Shown here in pieces: positions 1 to 5,728 of a stretch of DNA of 5,728 nucleotides. The stretch spans positions 1 through 5,728 of the forward strand of contig JAUXEH010000206.1 of NCBI GenBank assembly GCA_030620655.1, read 5' to 3'. The notes under the pieces were generated by a model that did no database searches, was not told where the DNA came from, and saw only the letters and a list, made by a program, of their open reading frames with translations. The stretch is from Candidatus Aminicenantota bacterium. GTDB taxonomy: Bacteria; Acidobacteriota; Aminicenantia; Aminicenantales; Aminicenantaceae. Position numbers and translations under genes: made by a program. Each line of letters begins with the position of its first letter. Position 1 is the stretch's first letter.

Positions 1-504
1 CACATCGTCCTCTTTGCCCGCGAAATCGGCCAGCAGCGCCTTGAGTGTGTTCTTCCCGGCAGCGTAGTCCTTTACTTTCTGGAAATATTCGTCCTTTTCG
101 CCGCCGTATCCCACGATGCGGTCGATCTCTTCACCGTCGGCATCCAGGAACAGGACAGTGGGCGTTCCGATGACGGTGAACTCTTTCCTGAAATCAGGGT
201 AGACCTCGTCCGATGTATGGATACGCAGGTTAACGAATTTTCCCCCCATAAACTCTCCCACGGCTGAATCTTGCCAGACCGACCGGTCCAGCTCAACACA
301 GCCGCCTCACGTAGGTGAGAAGACGTCGATCATGATGAGCTTGTTCTGGTTCGCGGCCTCGACCTTGGCATCATCCAGGCTTAGCTTGGCCCAGGCGACG
401 CCTGCAGTCATTTCCGCACCGGCGGAAACGGCCTTTTCACCGGTCGAGCAGGCGAGAACCAGGAGGCACATCACGGCGACGATGAAACTGAGACGTACTT
501 TCAT
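1..504 (-). CDS. Thioredoxin-fold lipoprotein, probable selenoprotein with a Sec-Gly-Gly-Cys active site (C-terminus outside window)
   Basis: Probable lipid-anchored thiol/selenol oxidoreductase of the thioredoxin superfamily; its substrate is unknown. Reading from ATG 504, the frame is open to the window edge (168 codons) except for one TGA at codon 66 (307-309). Residues 1-19 form a lipoprotein signal: Lys/Arg start, hydrophobic core, lipobox VLAC with Cys19. The thioredoxin-like domain spans about 36-150: strand LIMIDVFSPT, then U66-G67-G68-C69, and the cis-proline loop GTPTVLFLD (Pro115) followed by DADGEEI. Aligned with the classical D-F-W-A-x-W-C-G-P-C, the TGA falls on the first catalytic Cys, so I read it as selenocysteine. 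A SECIS-like hairpin follows it. Both fragments on either side of the TGA are needed to make one fold. The tail (about 150-168, ending GKEDDV) resembles linkers that lead into TPR repeats, an inference only. The upstream in-frame ATG at 531 was rejected because AGGAGG sits 5 nt before 504. The alternative is a pseudogene or a base error from TGC/TGT. Confidence 0.85.
262..309 (-). promoter_or_regulatory. Candidate bacterial SECIS element directly after the in-frame UGA
   Basis: Counting nucleotides after the UGA (307-309) in the mRNA sense, nt 15-22 (GCUGGACC) pair with nt 27-34 (GGUCUGGC). This makes an 8-bp upper stem with two G-U wobbles, closed by a GGUC loop at nt 23-26 (positions 281-284). 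Below it, nt 4-8 (GGCUG) pair perfectly with nt 41-45 (CAGCC), across an internal loop that can form further weak pairs. Bacterial SECIS elements are known to lie inside the coding region just after UGA, with a small apical loop about 16-37 nt away that carries G at its first or second position. The E. coli fdhF loop also contains GGUCU. The pairing is read directly from the sequence; its function in SelB binding is inferred. Confidence 0.72.
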
Positions 505-509
505 GTCGT

Positions 510-515
510 CCTCCT
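510..515 (-). promoter_or_regulatory. Shine-Dalgarno site of the thioredoxin-like lipoprotein
   Basis: A perfect AGGAGG lies 5 nt upstream of ATG 502-504 on the minus strand. It decides the start: the longer in-frame option at 529-531 would add nine polar residues (MYDRGQEDD) ahead of the signal peptide and would place this site inside the coding sequence. Confidence 0.8.
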
Positions 516-522
516 GCCCCCT

Positions 523-550
523 ATCATACATAAAGAGGGAAATATCTCAA
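523..550 (-). promoter_or_regulatory. Probable sigma70-type promoter of the thioredoxin-like lipoprotein
   Basis: On the minus strand, TTGAGA (545-550) and TATGAT (523-528) are separated by 16 nt, close to the TTGACA/TATAAT consensus. Transcription would begin near 516, leaving a leader of about 12 nt that consists of little more than the Shine-Dalgarno site. No operator is evident. The start site is inferred from box spacing alone. Confidence 0.45.
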
Positions 551-592
551 GCCGTAAGCCTACAAAATTGATAAATTTCCTCGAAAACTGTG

Positions 593-655
593 CCTGGAGA
601 TACCATTACGGCTCTATGTCATCGCGAGGAACATAGCGATAAAGCGATCTCCAGG
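593..655. repeat. Palindromic intergenic repeat element (MITE/REP-like)
   Basis: A 63-bp element is bounded by perfect 9-bp inverted repeats, CCTGGAGAT (593-601) and ATCTCCAGG (647-655). A second inverted pair lies inside it, CTATGT (614-619) and ACATAG (631-636). The right half (617-651) reads like a diverged copy of a dispersed repeat I recall from many unrelated bacterial genomes, which runs approximately TGTCATTGCGAGGAGC, then GCGACGAAGCAATCTC. It lies between the two divergent promoters and overlaps neither. It could also act as a transcription stop for read-through in either direction, but it has no U-tract. The palindrome is seen directly; the family assignment is from memory. Confidence 0.5.
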
Positions 656-686
656 TACTCATTATTGCGATGAGAACATCGGTTGA

Positions 687-715
687 TTGATAAAAAACGG
701 GGGGCAGTGTATAAA
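687..715 (+). promoter_or_regulatory. Probable sigma70-type promoter of glnS and the protease gene
   Basis: TTGATA (687-692) and TATAAA (710-715) are separated by the optimal 17 nt, predicting transcription from about 722 and a leader of about 28 nt before ATG 750. The -35 box overlaps the in-frame TTG at 687, which argues against that codon being the glnS start. Confidence 0.5.
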
Positions 716-736
716 TGTCTCTGTCGAAAAGCACCC

Positions 737-742
737 GAAAGG
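737..742 (+). promoter_or_regulatory. Shine-Dalgarno site of glnS
   Basis: GAAAGG lies 7 nt upstream of ATG 750. The match is moderate, but it supports 750 over the upstream TTG at 687, which has no comparable purine-rich site at the right distance. Confidence 0.45.
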
Positions 743-749
743 CAGAAAC

Positions 750-2459
750 ATGAAAGATAACCGTGACAACACCGGCAGAGAAGGCGGGTCCCTCGATTTT
801 ATCCGGACCATCATCGAGGAGGACATCCGCAGCCACAAGAACGACGGGCGCGTGCACACGCGCTTCCCACCGGAGCCCAACGGCTACCTGCACATCGGGC
901 ACGCCAAGTCCATCTGCCTCAACTTCGGGCTGGCCCTGCAGTACAACGGGCTCTGCAACCTGCGCTTCGACGACACCAATCCCACCAAAGAGGAGCAGGA
1001 ATACATCGACTCCATAAAGCGCGACGTGCGCTGGCTCGGATTCGACTGGGAGGACCGTGAATACTACGCCTCCGACTACTTCGAGCAGCTCTACGAATAC
1101 GCCGTAAAGCTCATCCAGAAGGGCAAGGCCTTCGTATGCGACCTGACGGCGGACGAGATCCGTGAGACGCGGGGCACTTTGACCGAACCGGGAAAGGACA
1201 GCCCCTACCGGGACCGTTCTAGCGAGGAGAGCCTCGACCTCTTCGAGCGCATGCGTAAGGGAGAGTTCCCGGACGGCTCCCGCACCCTGCGCGCCAAGAT
1301 CGACATGGCCTCGGGCAACCTCAACCTGCGTGACCCGGTCATGTACCGCATACTGCACGCGGCCCACCCCCGGACGGGAGACGCCTGGTGCATCTACCCC
1401 ATGTACGACTGGGCACACGGCCAGAGCGACTCCATCGAGGGGATCACCCATTCCATCTGCACCCTGGAGTTCGAAGACCACCGCCCGCTCTACGATTGGT
1501 TCATCCGCGAACTCGAGATCTTCCCCTCCCGCCAGATCGAATTCGCGCGCCTCAACCTCAACTACACGGTGATGAGCAAGCGCCGGCTGCTGCAGCTTGT
1601 CAACGAGGGCTTTGTGCACGGTTGGGACGACCCCCGCATGCCCTCCATCTCGGGCATCCGGAGGCGCGGCTATACACCCGAGTCCATCCGCGACTTCTGC
1701 GACCGCATCGGCGTGGCCAAGCGCGACAGCATGGTGGACATCGTCCTGCTCGAGCACTGCCTGCGGGAAGACCTCAACCGGAGGGCGCAGAGGGTGATGG
1801 CCGTGCTTCATCCCCTCAAGGTCATCATCACCGACTACCCCGAAGGCAAGGTGGAGATGTTGGATGCCGTCAACAACCCGGAAGACGAGAGCATGGGGAC
1901 CCGCCAGATCCCCTTCTCGCGGGAGATCTTCATCGATCAAGACGATTTTAGAGAAGATCCGCCCAAGAAGTTCTTCCGCCTGGCACCGGGACGGGAGGTG
2001 CGGCTCAAGCACGGCTACTACATCACCTGCAACGAGGTGATAAAAGACGAGGCCACGGGCGAGATCACGGAGCTCCACTGCACCTACGACCCGGAGACCC
2101 GCGGCGGCTGGTCGGAAGACGGCCGGCGTGTCATGGGCACGCTGCACTGGGTCTCGGCCGCACACGCGCTCGACGCAGAGGTGAGGCTTTACGACCACCT
2201 CTTCACCGTGGAGAACCCGCTCGACCAGACCGAGGGGGACTTCAAGGACTACATCAACCCGGATTCGCTGGAGATTCTGAGCGACTGCTTGGTGGAGCCC
2301 TCACTGGCTAAGGCCGAACCGGGCGACCGCTTCCAGTTCCTGCGCCAGGGCTACTTCTGCGTCGACCCCGACTCGACCGACGGCAGGCCGGTCTTCAACC
2401 GCACCGTCACCCTGCGCGACACCTGGGCCAAGATCGAGAAGAAGCTCCAGCAGAAATAA
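750..2459 (+). CDS. glnS: Glutaminyl-tRNA synthetase (GlnRS)
   Basis: Cytoplasmic class Ic aminoacyl-tRNA synthetase that attaches glutamine to tRNA-Gln using ATP. The 569-aa product is close in length to E. coli GlnS (about 554 aa) and resembles it throughout. The Rossmann catalytic domain carries PEPNGYLHIGH (41-51, HIGH at 48-51), NLRFDDTNP (70-78) and VMSKR (274-278, the KMSKS equivalent). CIYPMYDWAHGQSDSIEGITHS (214-235) and the following TLEFEDHRPLYDW are characteristic of GlnRS and distinguish it from GluRS. The two anticodon-binding beta-barrels fill about 340-569, including HWVSAAHAL and a C-terminal NRTVTLRDTWAKIE. ATG 750 was chosen because it has a Shine-Dalgarno site, begins close to the conserved FIRTIIEED segment, and lies downstream of the promoter; the TTG at 687 would add 21 unconserved residues. 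It is intact, ends in TAA, and probably heads a two-gene operon. A GlnRS implies that this organism need not rely on the Glu-tRNA-Gln amidotransferase route. Confidence 0.97.
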   Translation: MKDNRDNTGREGGSLDFIRTIIEEDIRSHKNDGRVHTRFPPEPNGYLHIGHAKSICLNFGLALQYNGLCNLRFDDTNPTKEEQEYIDSIKRDVRWLGFDWEDREYYASDYFEQLYEYAVKLIQKGKAFVCDLTADEIRETRGTLTEPGKDSPYRDRSSEESLDLFERMRKGEFPDGSRTLRAKIDMASGNLNLRDPVMYRILHAAHPRTGDAWCIYPMYDWAHGQSDSIEGITHSICTLEFEDHRPLYDWFIRELEIFPSRQIEFARLNLNYTVMSKRRLLQLVNEGFVHGWDDPRMPSISGIRRRGYTPESIRDFCDRIGVAKRDSMVDIVLLEHCLREDLNRRAQRVMAVLHPLKVIITDYPEGKVEMLDAVNNPEDESMGTRQIPFSREIFIDQDDFREDPPKKFFRLAPGREVRLKHGYYITCNEVIKDEATGEITELHCTYDPETRGGWSEDGRRVMGTLHWVSAAHALDAEVRLYDHLFTVENPLDQTEGDFKDYINPDSLEILSDCLVEPSLAKAEPGDRFQFLRQGYFCVDPDSTDGRPVFNRTVTLRDTWAKIEKKLQQK

Positions 2460-2473
2460 ACGAGGAGATATCC

Positions 2474-5400
2474 ATGAAAAAGACACTCGTGCTGTTTTCC
2501 CTGATCCTGGGGCTGGCGGTTTCCGGGCTGGCCATCGACGACGCCCGCCTGCTGCGCATGCCCGACATAAACGGCGACCTGATCGTCTTCGTGTACGCCG
2601 GAGACATCTGGTCGGTCCCGGCGAACGGCGGCGACGCCCGCAAGCTCACCTCGCACCTGGGCATGGAGATATATCCCAAGATCTCCCCGGACGGCCGGTG
2701 GATCGCATTCTCGGCCGAATATTCCGGCTCGAGGCAGATCTATGTCATGCCGGCCACGGGCGGCTCTCCCCGCCAGCTCACCTTCTACAACGACGTGGGC
2801 ATGATGCCCCCCCGCGGCGGATTCGACAACATGGCCATGGACTGGACACCCGACAGCAAGGCCATCCTCTTCCGGGCCAACCGGACTCCCTACGGCCGCC
2901 GCATGGGAAAATACTTCCTGGTCACGCTCGACGGCGGGCTCGAGACCCCGCTTCAGATCCCGGAGGCGGGCGGAGGGACATTTTCCCCCACGGGCAAGGA
3001 GATCGTCTACACACCCATCTCCCGCGAGTTCCGCACCTGGAAGCGCTATAAGGGAGGACGCGCCCAGGACGTCTGGATCTACGACCTGGCCAACGACACC
3101 TCGCGGCGGCTTACTACCTTCGCGGGGACCGACCACCACCCCATCTGGCACAAGGACAAGATCTTCTACGTCTCGGACCGGGAGCTGGTGCTCAACATCT
3201 ATTCCTATGACCTGGCTTCGGAGGAGATCACCCAGGTCACACGACACACGGAATACGATGTGCTCTGGCCTTCCGGCGAGAACGGGGTCATTGTCTACGA
3301 GAATGGCGGACACCTCTTCAAACTCGACCTGGAGACGGGTCAGAGCCAGAAGGTCACGGCCAACATCAGATACGACTTCCCCGGAGTGCTCCCCTACTTC
3401 AAGAACGTCAAGGACAACATAGCGGGCTTCGACATCTCCGCCACCGGCAAACGCGCCGTCTTCGAGGCCCGGGGCGACATATTCACGGTGCCGGCCGAGA
3501 ACGGCATCACCTACAACCTGACCCAGACCCAAGGCATCCGTGAGATGAACCCCACCTGGTCTCCCGACGGCCGCTACGTGGCCTTCGATTCGGACAAGAC
3601 CGGCGAGTACGAGCTCTATGTCATCGACCGGGCCGAGAACGACACCCTCATCCAGCTCACCACAAACTCGGACTCCTGGCGCTACCAGGCCCAGTGGTCT
3701 CCGGACAGCGGCAAGCTGCTGTTTTCAGACAAGAACCTGGACCTCCAGATCCTCGATGTGAAGACCAGGAAAATCACCGTCGTGGCCACGGCTAGGCGCT
3801 TCGACATCACGGACTACGGATGGTCCCCCGACTCGCAGTGGGTGGTCTACACCAAGGACGGCGAGAACGGGCAGCCGGCGGTGTGGGTCTATTCTCTGGC
3901 AAGCACGAACGCCCGCCAGCTGACCGAAGACATGTACTCCGACTATTCCCCGGTCTTCTCCCAGGACGGGAAATACCTGTTGTTCCTCTCCGACCGCGAC
4001 TTCAACCTGGCCTTCTCGAGCTTCGAGTTCGATTACGTGTACAACCGGGCCACCCGTATCCATGCCATCGCGCTCACGGACGACGCCCCTCCCCTGTTCA
4101 AGGATGAGAACGACGTCGAAGAGGTAAAGAAGGAGTCGGAAGAGAAAGAGGCCGCCGAGGAAAAGAAAAAATCGGAAGAGGAAAAGAAAAAGCCCGAGGA
4201 GGCGGTCAAGATCGATTTCGACGGGATAAACGACCGCATCATCGCCCTGCCTCCCAAGGCGGGCAACTACCGCGGCCTGGCCGCGTTGGAAGGCGGTATC
4301 CTCTATTTCTCAGAAGGCGCCCTGCACAAATTCACCTTCAAGGATAAGAAAGACACCGTGGTCATCAAGGGCATCCAGGACGGCTCACTCTCCGCGGACG
4401 GAAAAAAATTCCTCTACCGGTCGGGACAGAGATACGGGATCATCCCCCTCGACAAGCCCGACCAGAAACCCGGAGACGGCGAGCTCAAGCTCGAAGCCCT
4501 GGAGATGAAGATCGATCCCCGCAAGGAGTGGAAGCAGATCTACAACGACGGCTGGAAGATCTACCGCGACTGGTTCTACGCCAAGAACATGCACGGGGTG
4601 GACTGGCCCGGCATGAAAGCCAAGTACGCCAAGCTGGTCCCCTACGTATCCCACCGCGGAGACCTGGACTATATCTTCGGTGAGATGGTGGGAGAGCTGA
4701 ACGTGGGCCACGCCTATGTCAACTGGGGCGACTTCCCCCGGGTCGAGCGTGTCGATACCGGCCTGCTGGGCGCCCAGTTCACGGCGGATGCAGAGGCCGG
4801 CCGCTACGTCATCAGCAAGATCTACCCGGGAGAGAACTGGAACGAAAGCACGCGTTCTCCTCTCACCGAGCAGGGCATCCACGTCAAGGAAGGCGACTAC
4901 CTGATAAGCCTCAACGGCCACGACGTGACCCTCAAGGACAATCCCTACCGGTTCCTGGAGAACACCGTAGGCAAGAGGATCTCCCTCAAGGTCAATGCCA
5001 AGCCCAGCGCGGACGGGGCCCGGGAATATGAGGTCAAGCCCATCCGCAGCGAACTGAGCCTGTTCTACCTCGACTGGGTAAATACCCGGCGCGCCATGGT
5101 GGACAAGCTCTCGGGCGGCCGCATCGGCTACTTCCACGTTCCCGATACGTCCATGTCGGGCAACCGCGAACTCTACAAGGGCATGTACGCCTTCGGCCAC
5201 AAGGCCGCCCTCATCATCGACGAGCGCTACAACGGCGGCGGCTTCATCCCCGATGTCATGATCAACCTGCTGGGCCGCACCATCCTGAGCTACTGGGGCC
5301 GCCGGGGCCTGGTGCCCAACCAGACGCCCGGTGTGGCCAATGAGGGGCCCAAGGCCATGCTCATCAACCACTACGGCTCCTCGGGCGGGGATGCCTTCCC

Positions 5401-5728
5401 CTACTACTTCCGCAAGCTGAACCTGGGGACCCTGATCGGCACCACGACCTGGGGTGGGCTGGTCGGAATGTCCGGGAACGCCGGCCTGGTGGACGGCGGC
5501 TACCTGGCGGTTCCCACCTTCGGAGTCATCAGCACGGAGGGAGAGTGGGCCGTGGGAGGTCTCGGCGTCGCCCCGGACATCGAGATCTGGGATCGCCCAG
5601 AGCTGGTGGCCCAGGGTATGGACCCCAGCCTCGAGAAGGCCGTGGAGGTTCTGCTCGAGGAACTCGAGCAGAATCCCCCGAAGAAGGTCCGCAAGCCCGC
5701 CGAGCCCGACCGCTCCAAGTGGCACGAG
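2474..5728 (+). CDS. Secreted tricorn-type protease homologue, peptidase family S41 (3' end outside window)
   Basis: Probable exported serine peptidase that trims oligopeptides, like archaeal tricorn. ATG 2474 has GAGGAG (2462-2467) 6 nt upstream; 1085 codons are open to the window edge, near the expected C-terminus. Residues 1-20 are a Sec signal peptide, with probable cleavage after SGLA. Two beta-propellers follow (about 25-310 and 325-640), with PD40-type motifs such as SPDGRWIAF (71-79), SPDGRYVAF (363-371) and SQDGKYLLF (496-504). A Glu/Lys-rich insert interrupts the second propeller (549-576). The C1 helical domain (about 677-750) contains GELNVGHAYV with catalytic His746. A PDZ domain spans about 757-856, and the C2 domain from about 864 has DERYNGGG (916-923) and the nucleophile in GSSGGDAFPYYF (Ser970). 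Gly745 and Gly1028 occupy the positions of tricorn Ser745 and Glu1023, so the outer half of the catalytic tetrad appears to be lost. It starts 14 bp after glnS and is probably cotranscribed with it. The family assignment is firm; activity is uncertain. Confidence 0.93.
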   Translation, partial: MKKTLVLFSLILGLAVSGLAIDDARLLRMPDINGDLIVFVYAGDIWSVPANGGDARKLTSHLGMEIYPKISPDGRWIAFSAEYSGSRQIYVMPATGGSPRQLTFYNDVGMMPPRGGFDNMAMDWTPDSKAILFRANRTPYGRRMGKYFLVTLDGGLETPLQIPEAGGGTFSPTGKEIVYTPISREFRTWKRYKGGRAQDVWIYDLANDTSRRLTTFAGTDHHPIWHKDKIFYVSDRELVLNIYSYDLASEEITQVTRHTEYDVLWPSGENGVIVYENGGHLFKLDLETGQSQKVTANIRYDFPGVLPYFKNVKDNIAGFDISATGKRAVFEARGDIFTVPAENGITYNLTQTQGIREMNPTWSPDGRYVAFDSDKTGEYELYVIDRAENDTLIQLTTNSDSWRYQAQWSPDSGKLLFSDKNLDLQILDVKTRKITVVATARRFDITDYGWSPDSQWVVYTKDGENGQPAVWVYSLASTNARQLTEDMYSDYSPVFSQDGKYLLFLSDRDFNLAFSSFEFDYVYNRATRIHAIALTDDAPPLFKDENDVEEVKKESEEKEAAEEKKKSEEEKKKPEEAVKIDFDGINDRIIALPPKAGNYRGLAALEGGILYFSEGALHKFTFKDKKDTVVIKGIQDGSLSADGKKFLYRSGQRYGIIPLDKPDQKPGDGELKLEALEMKIDPRKEWKQIYNDGWKIYRDWFYAKNMHGVDWPGMKAKYAKLVPYVSHRGDLDYIFGEMVGELNVGHAYVNWGDFPRVERVDTGLLGAQFTADAEAGRYVISKIYPGENWNESTRSPLTEQGIHVKEGDYLISLNGHDVTLKDNPYRFLENTVGKRISLKVNAKPSADGAREYEVKPIRSELSLFYLDWVNTRRAMVDKLSGGRIGYFHVPDTSMSGNRELYKGMYAFGHKAALIIDERYNGGGFIPDVMINLLGRTILSYWGRRGLVPNQTPGVANEGPKAMLINHYGSSGGDAFPYYFRKLNLGTLIGTTTWGGLVGMSGNAGLVDGGYLAVPTFGVISTEGEWAVGGLGVAPDIEIWDRPELVAQGMDPSLEKAVEVLLEELEQNPPKKVRKPAEPDRSKWHE
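4157..4191 (+). repeat. Short in-frame direct repeat in the protease linker
   Basis: GAGGAAAAGAAAAA occurs at 4157-4170 and again at 4178-4191, offset by 21 nt, exactly seven codons. It encodes the repeated heptad EEKKKSE / EEKKKPE in the charged insert. The A-rich codons contrast with the GC-rich surroundings, and the homopurine tract is a likely site of slippage in whole-codon steps. Confidence 0.75.

Noticed and set aside
72..299. A 75-codon minus-strand open frame beginning just after the TGA
   Set aside because: It is in a different frame from the thioredoxin-like protein, lacks the cis-Pro motif, and is explained by the selenoprotein reading.
307..309. The TGA read as tryptophan or glycine through a variant genetic code
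   Set aside because: Neither glnS nor the protease gene uses TGA in frame, and the position matches the catalytic Cys column rather than the neighbouring Trp or Gly.
332..571. A 79-codon plus-strand open frame over the start of the lipoprotein gene
   Set aside because: It is antisense to the lipoprotein signal and first thioredoxin strand, crosses the divergent promoter, and shows no family signature.
687..749. A TTG start that would extend GlnRS by 21 residues
   Set aside because: It coincides with the proposed -35 box, has no convincing ribosome binding site, and the added residues are not part of the GlnRS family.
606..2198. A 530-codon open frame on the minus strand opposite glnS
   Set aside because: It lies antisense to a highly conserved GlnRS, its translation is rich in Val, Ala, Gly, Asp and His without any recognisable domain, and it arises from the strong G/C bias at third positions of the real gene.
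4385..5725. A 446-codon open frame on the minus strand opposite the protease catalytic region (a similar 393-codon one lies at 2351-3532)
   Set aside because: These are antisense shadows of the tricorn-type gene, with low-complexity composition, no motifs and no ribosome binding site; the plus-strand frame carries conserved catalytic motifs throughout.

Overview
The window is GC-rich bacterial DNA with three genes. A divergent pair flanks a 245-bp intergenic region (505-749). To the left, on the minus strand, lies a thioredoxin-fold lipoprotein gene that runs off the window at position 1. To the right, on the plus strand, glnS (glutaminyl-tRNA synthetase) is followed after 14 bp by a tricorn-type protease gene that runs off the window at 5728. 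Coding is dense, with strong G/C bias at third codon positions, so long open frames also appear antisense to glnS and the protease gene. I treat these as shadows.

The main discovery is in the left-hand gene. Its frame is interrupted by one TGA (307-309, minus strand) and then stays open to the window edge. The TGA falls exactly where thioredoxins carry the first, nucleophilic cysteine of the CxxC active site, giving U-G-G-C. Just downstream the mRNA can fold into a two-part hairpin whose 4-nt apical loop, GGUC, begins 23 nt after the UGA, as expected of a bacterial SECIS element. I therefore read the gene as one selenoprotein, a lipid-anchored thioredoxin-like protein with a Sec-x-x-Cys redox centre. 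Conventional annotation would split it into a short lipoprotein and an N-terminally truncated thioredoxin fragment.

glnS is full length (569 aa) and has the HIGH and MSK motifs of class I synthetases. The downstream protein is a secreted tricorn-like S41 peptidase: signal peptide, two beta-propellers, a Glu/Lys-rich linker, a PDZ domain and the C-terminal catalytic domain. The catalytic His746 and nucleophile Ser970 are present. The two other residues of the Thermoplasma tricorn tetrad (Ser745 and Glu1023, in that protein's numbering) both appear to be glycine here. The intergenic region holds a good sigma70-like promoter on each strand and, between them, a palindromic element that resembles a widespread dispersed intergenic repeat.

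Organism: a GC-rich, Gram-negative-type bacterium (lipoprotein signal, exported protease) with direct GlnRS charging and probably selenocysteine decoding. A little-studied lineage such as an FCB-group or Acidobacteriota/Aminicenantes-like bacterium would fit, but the window cannot settle this. No selA, selB, selC or selD gene is in view. The three genes share no evident pathway. The two outer ones both encode proteins that act outside the cytoplasm.
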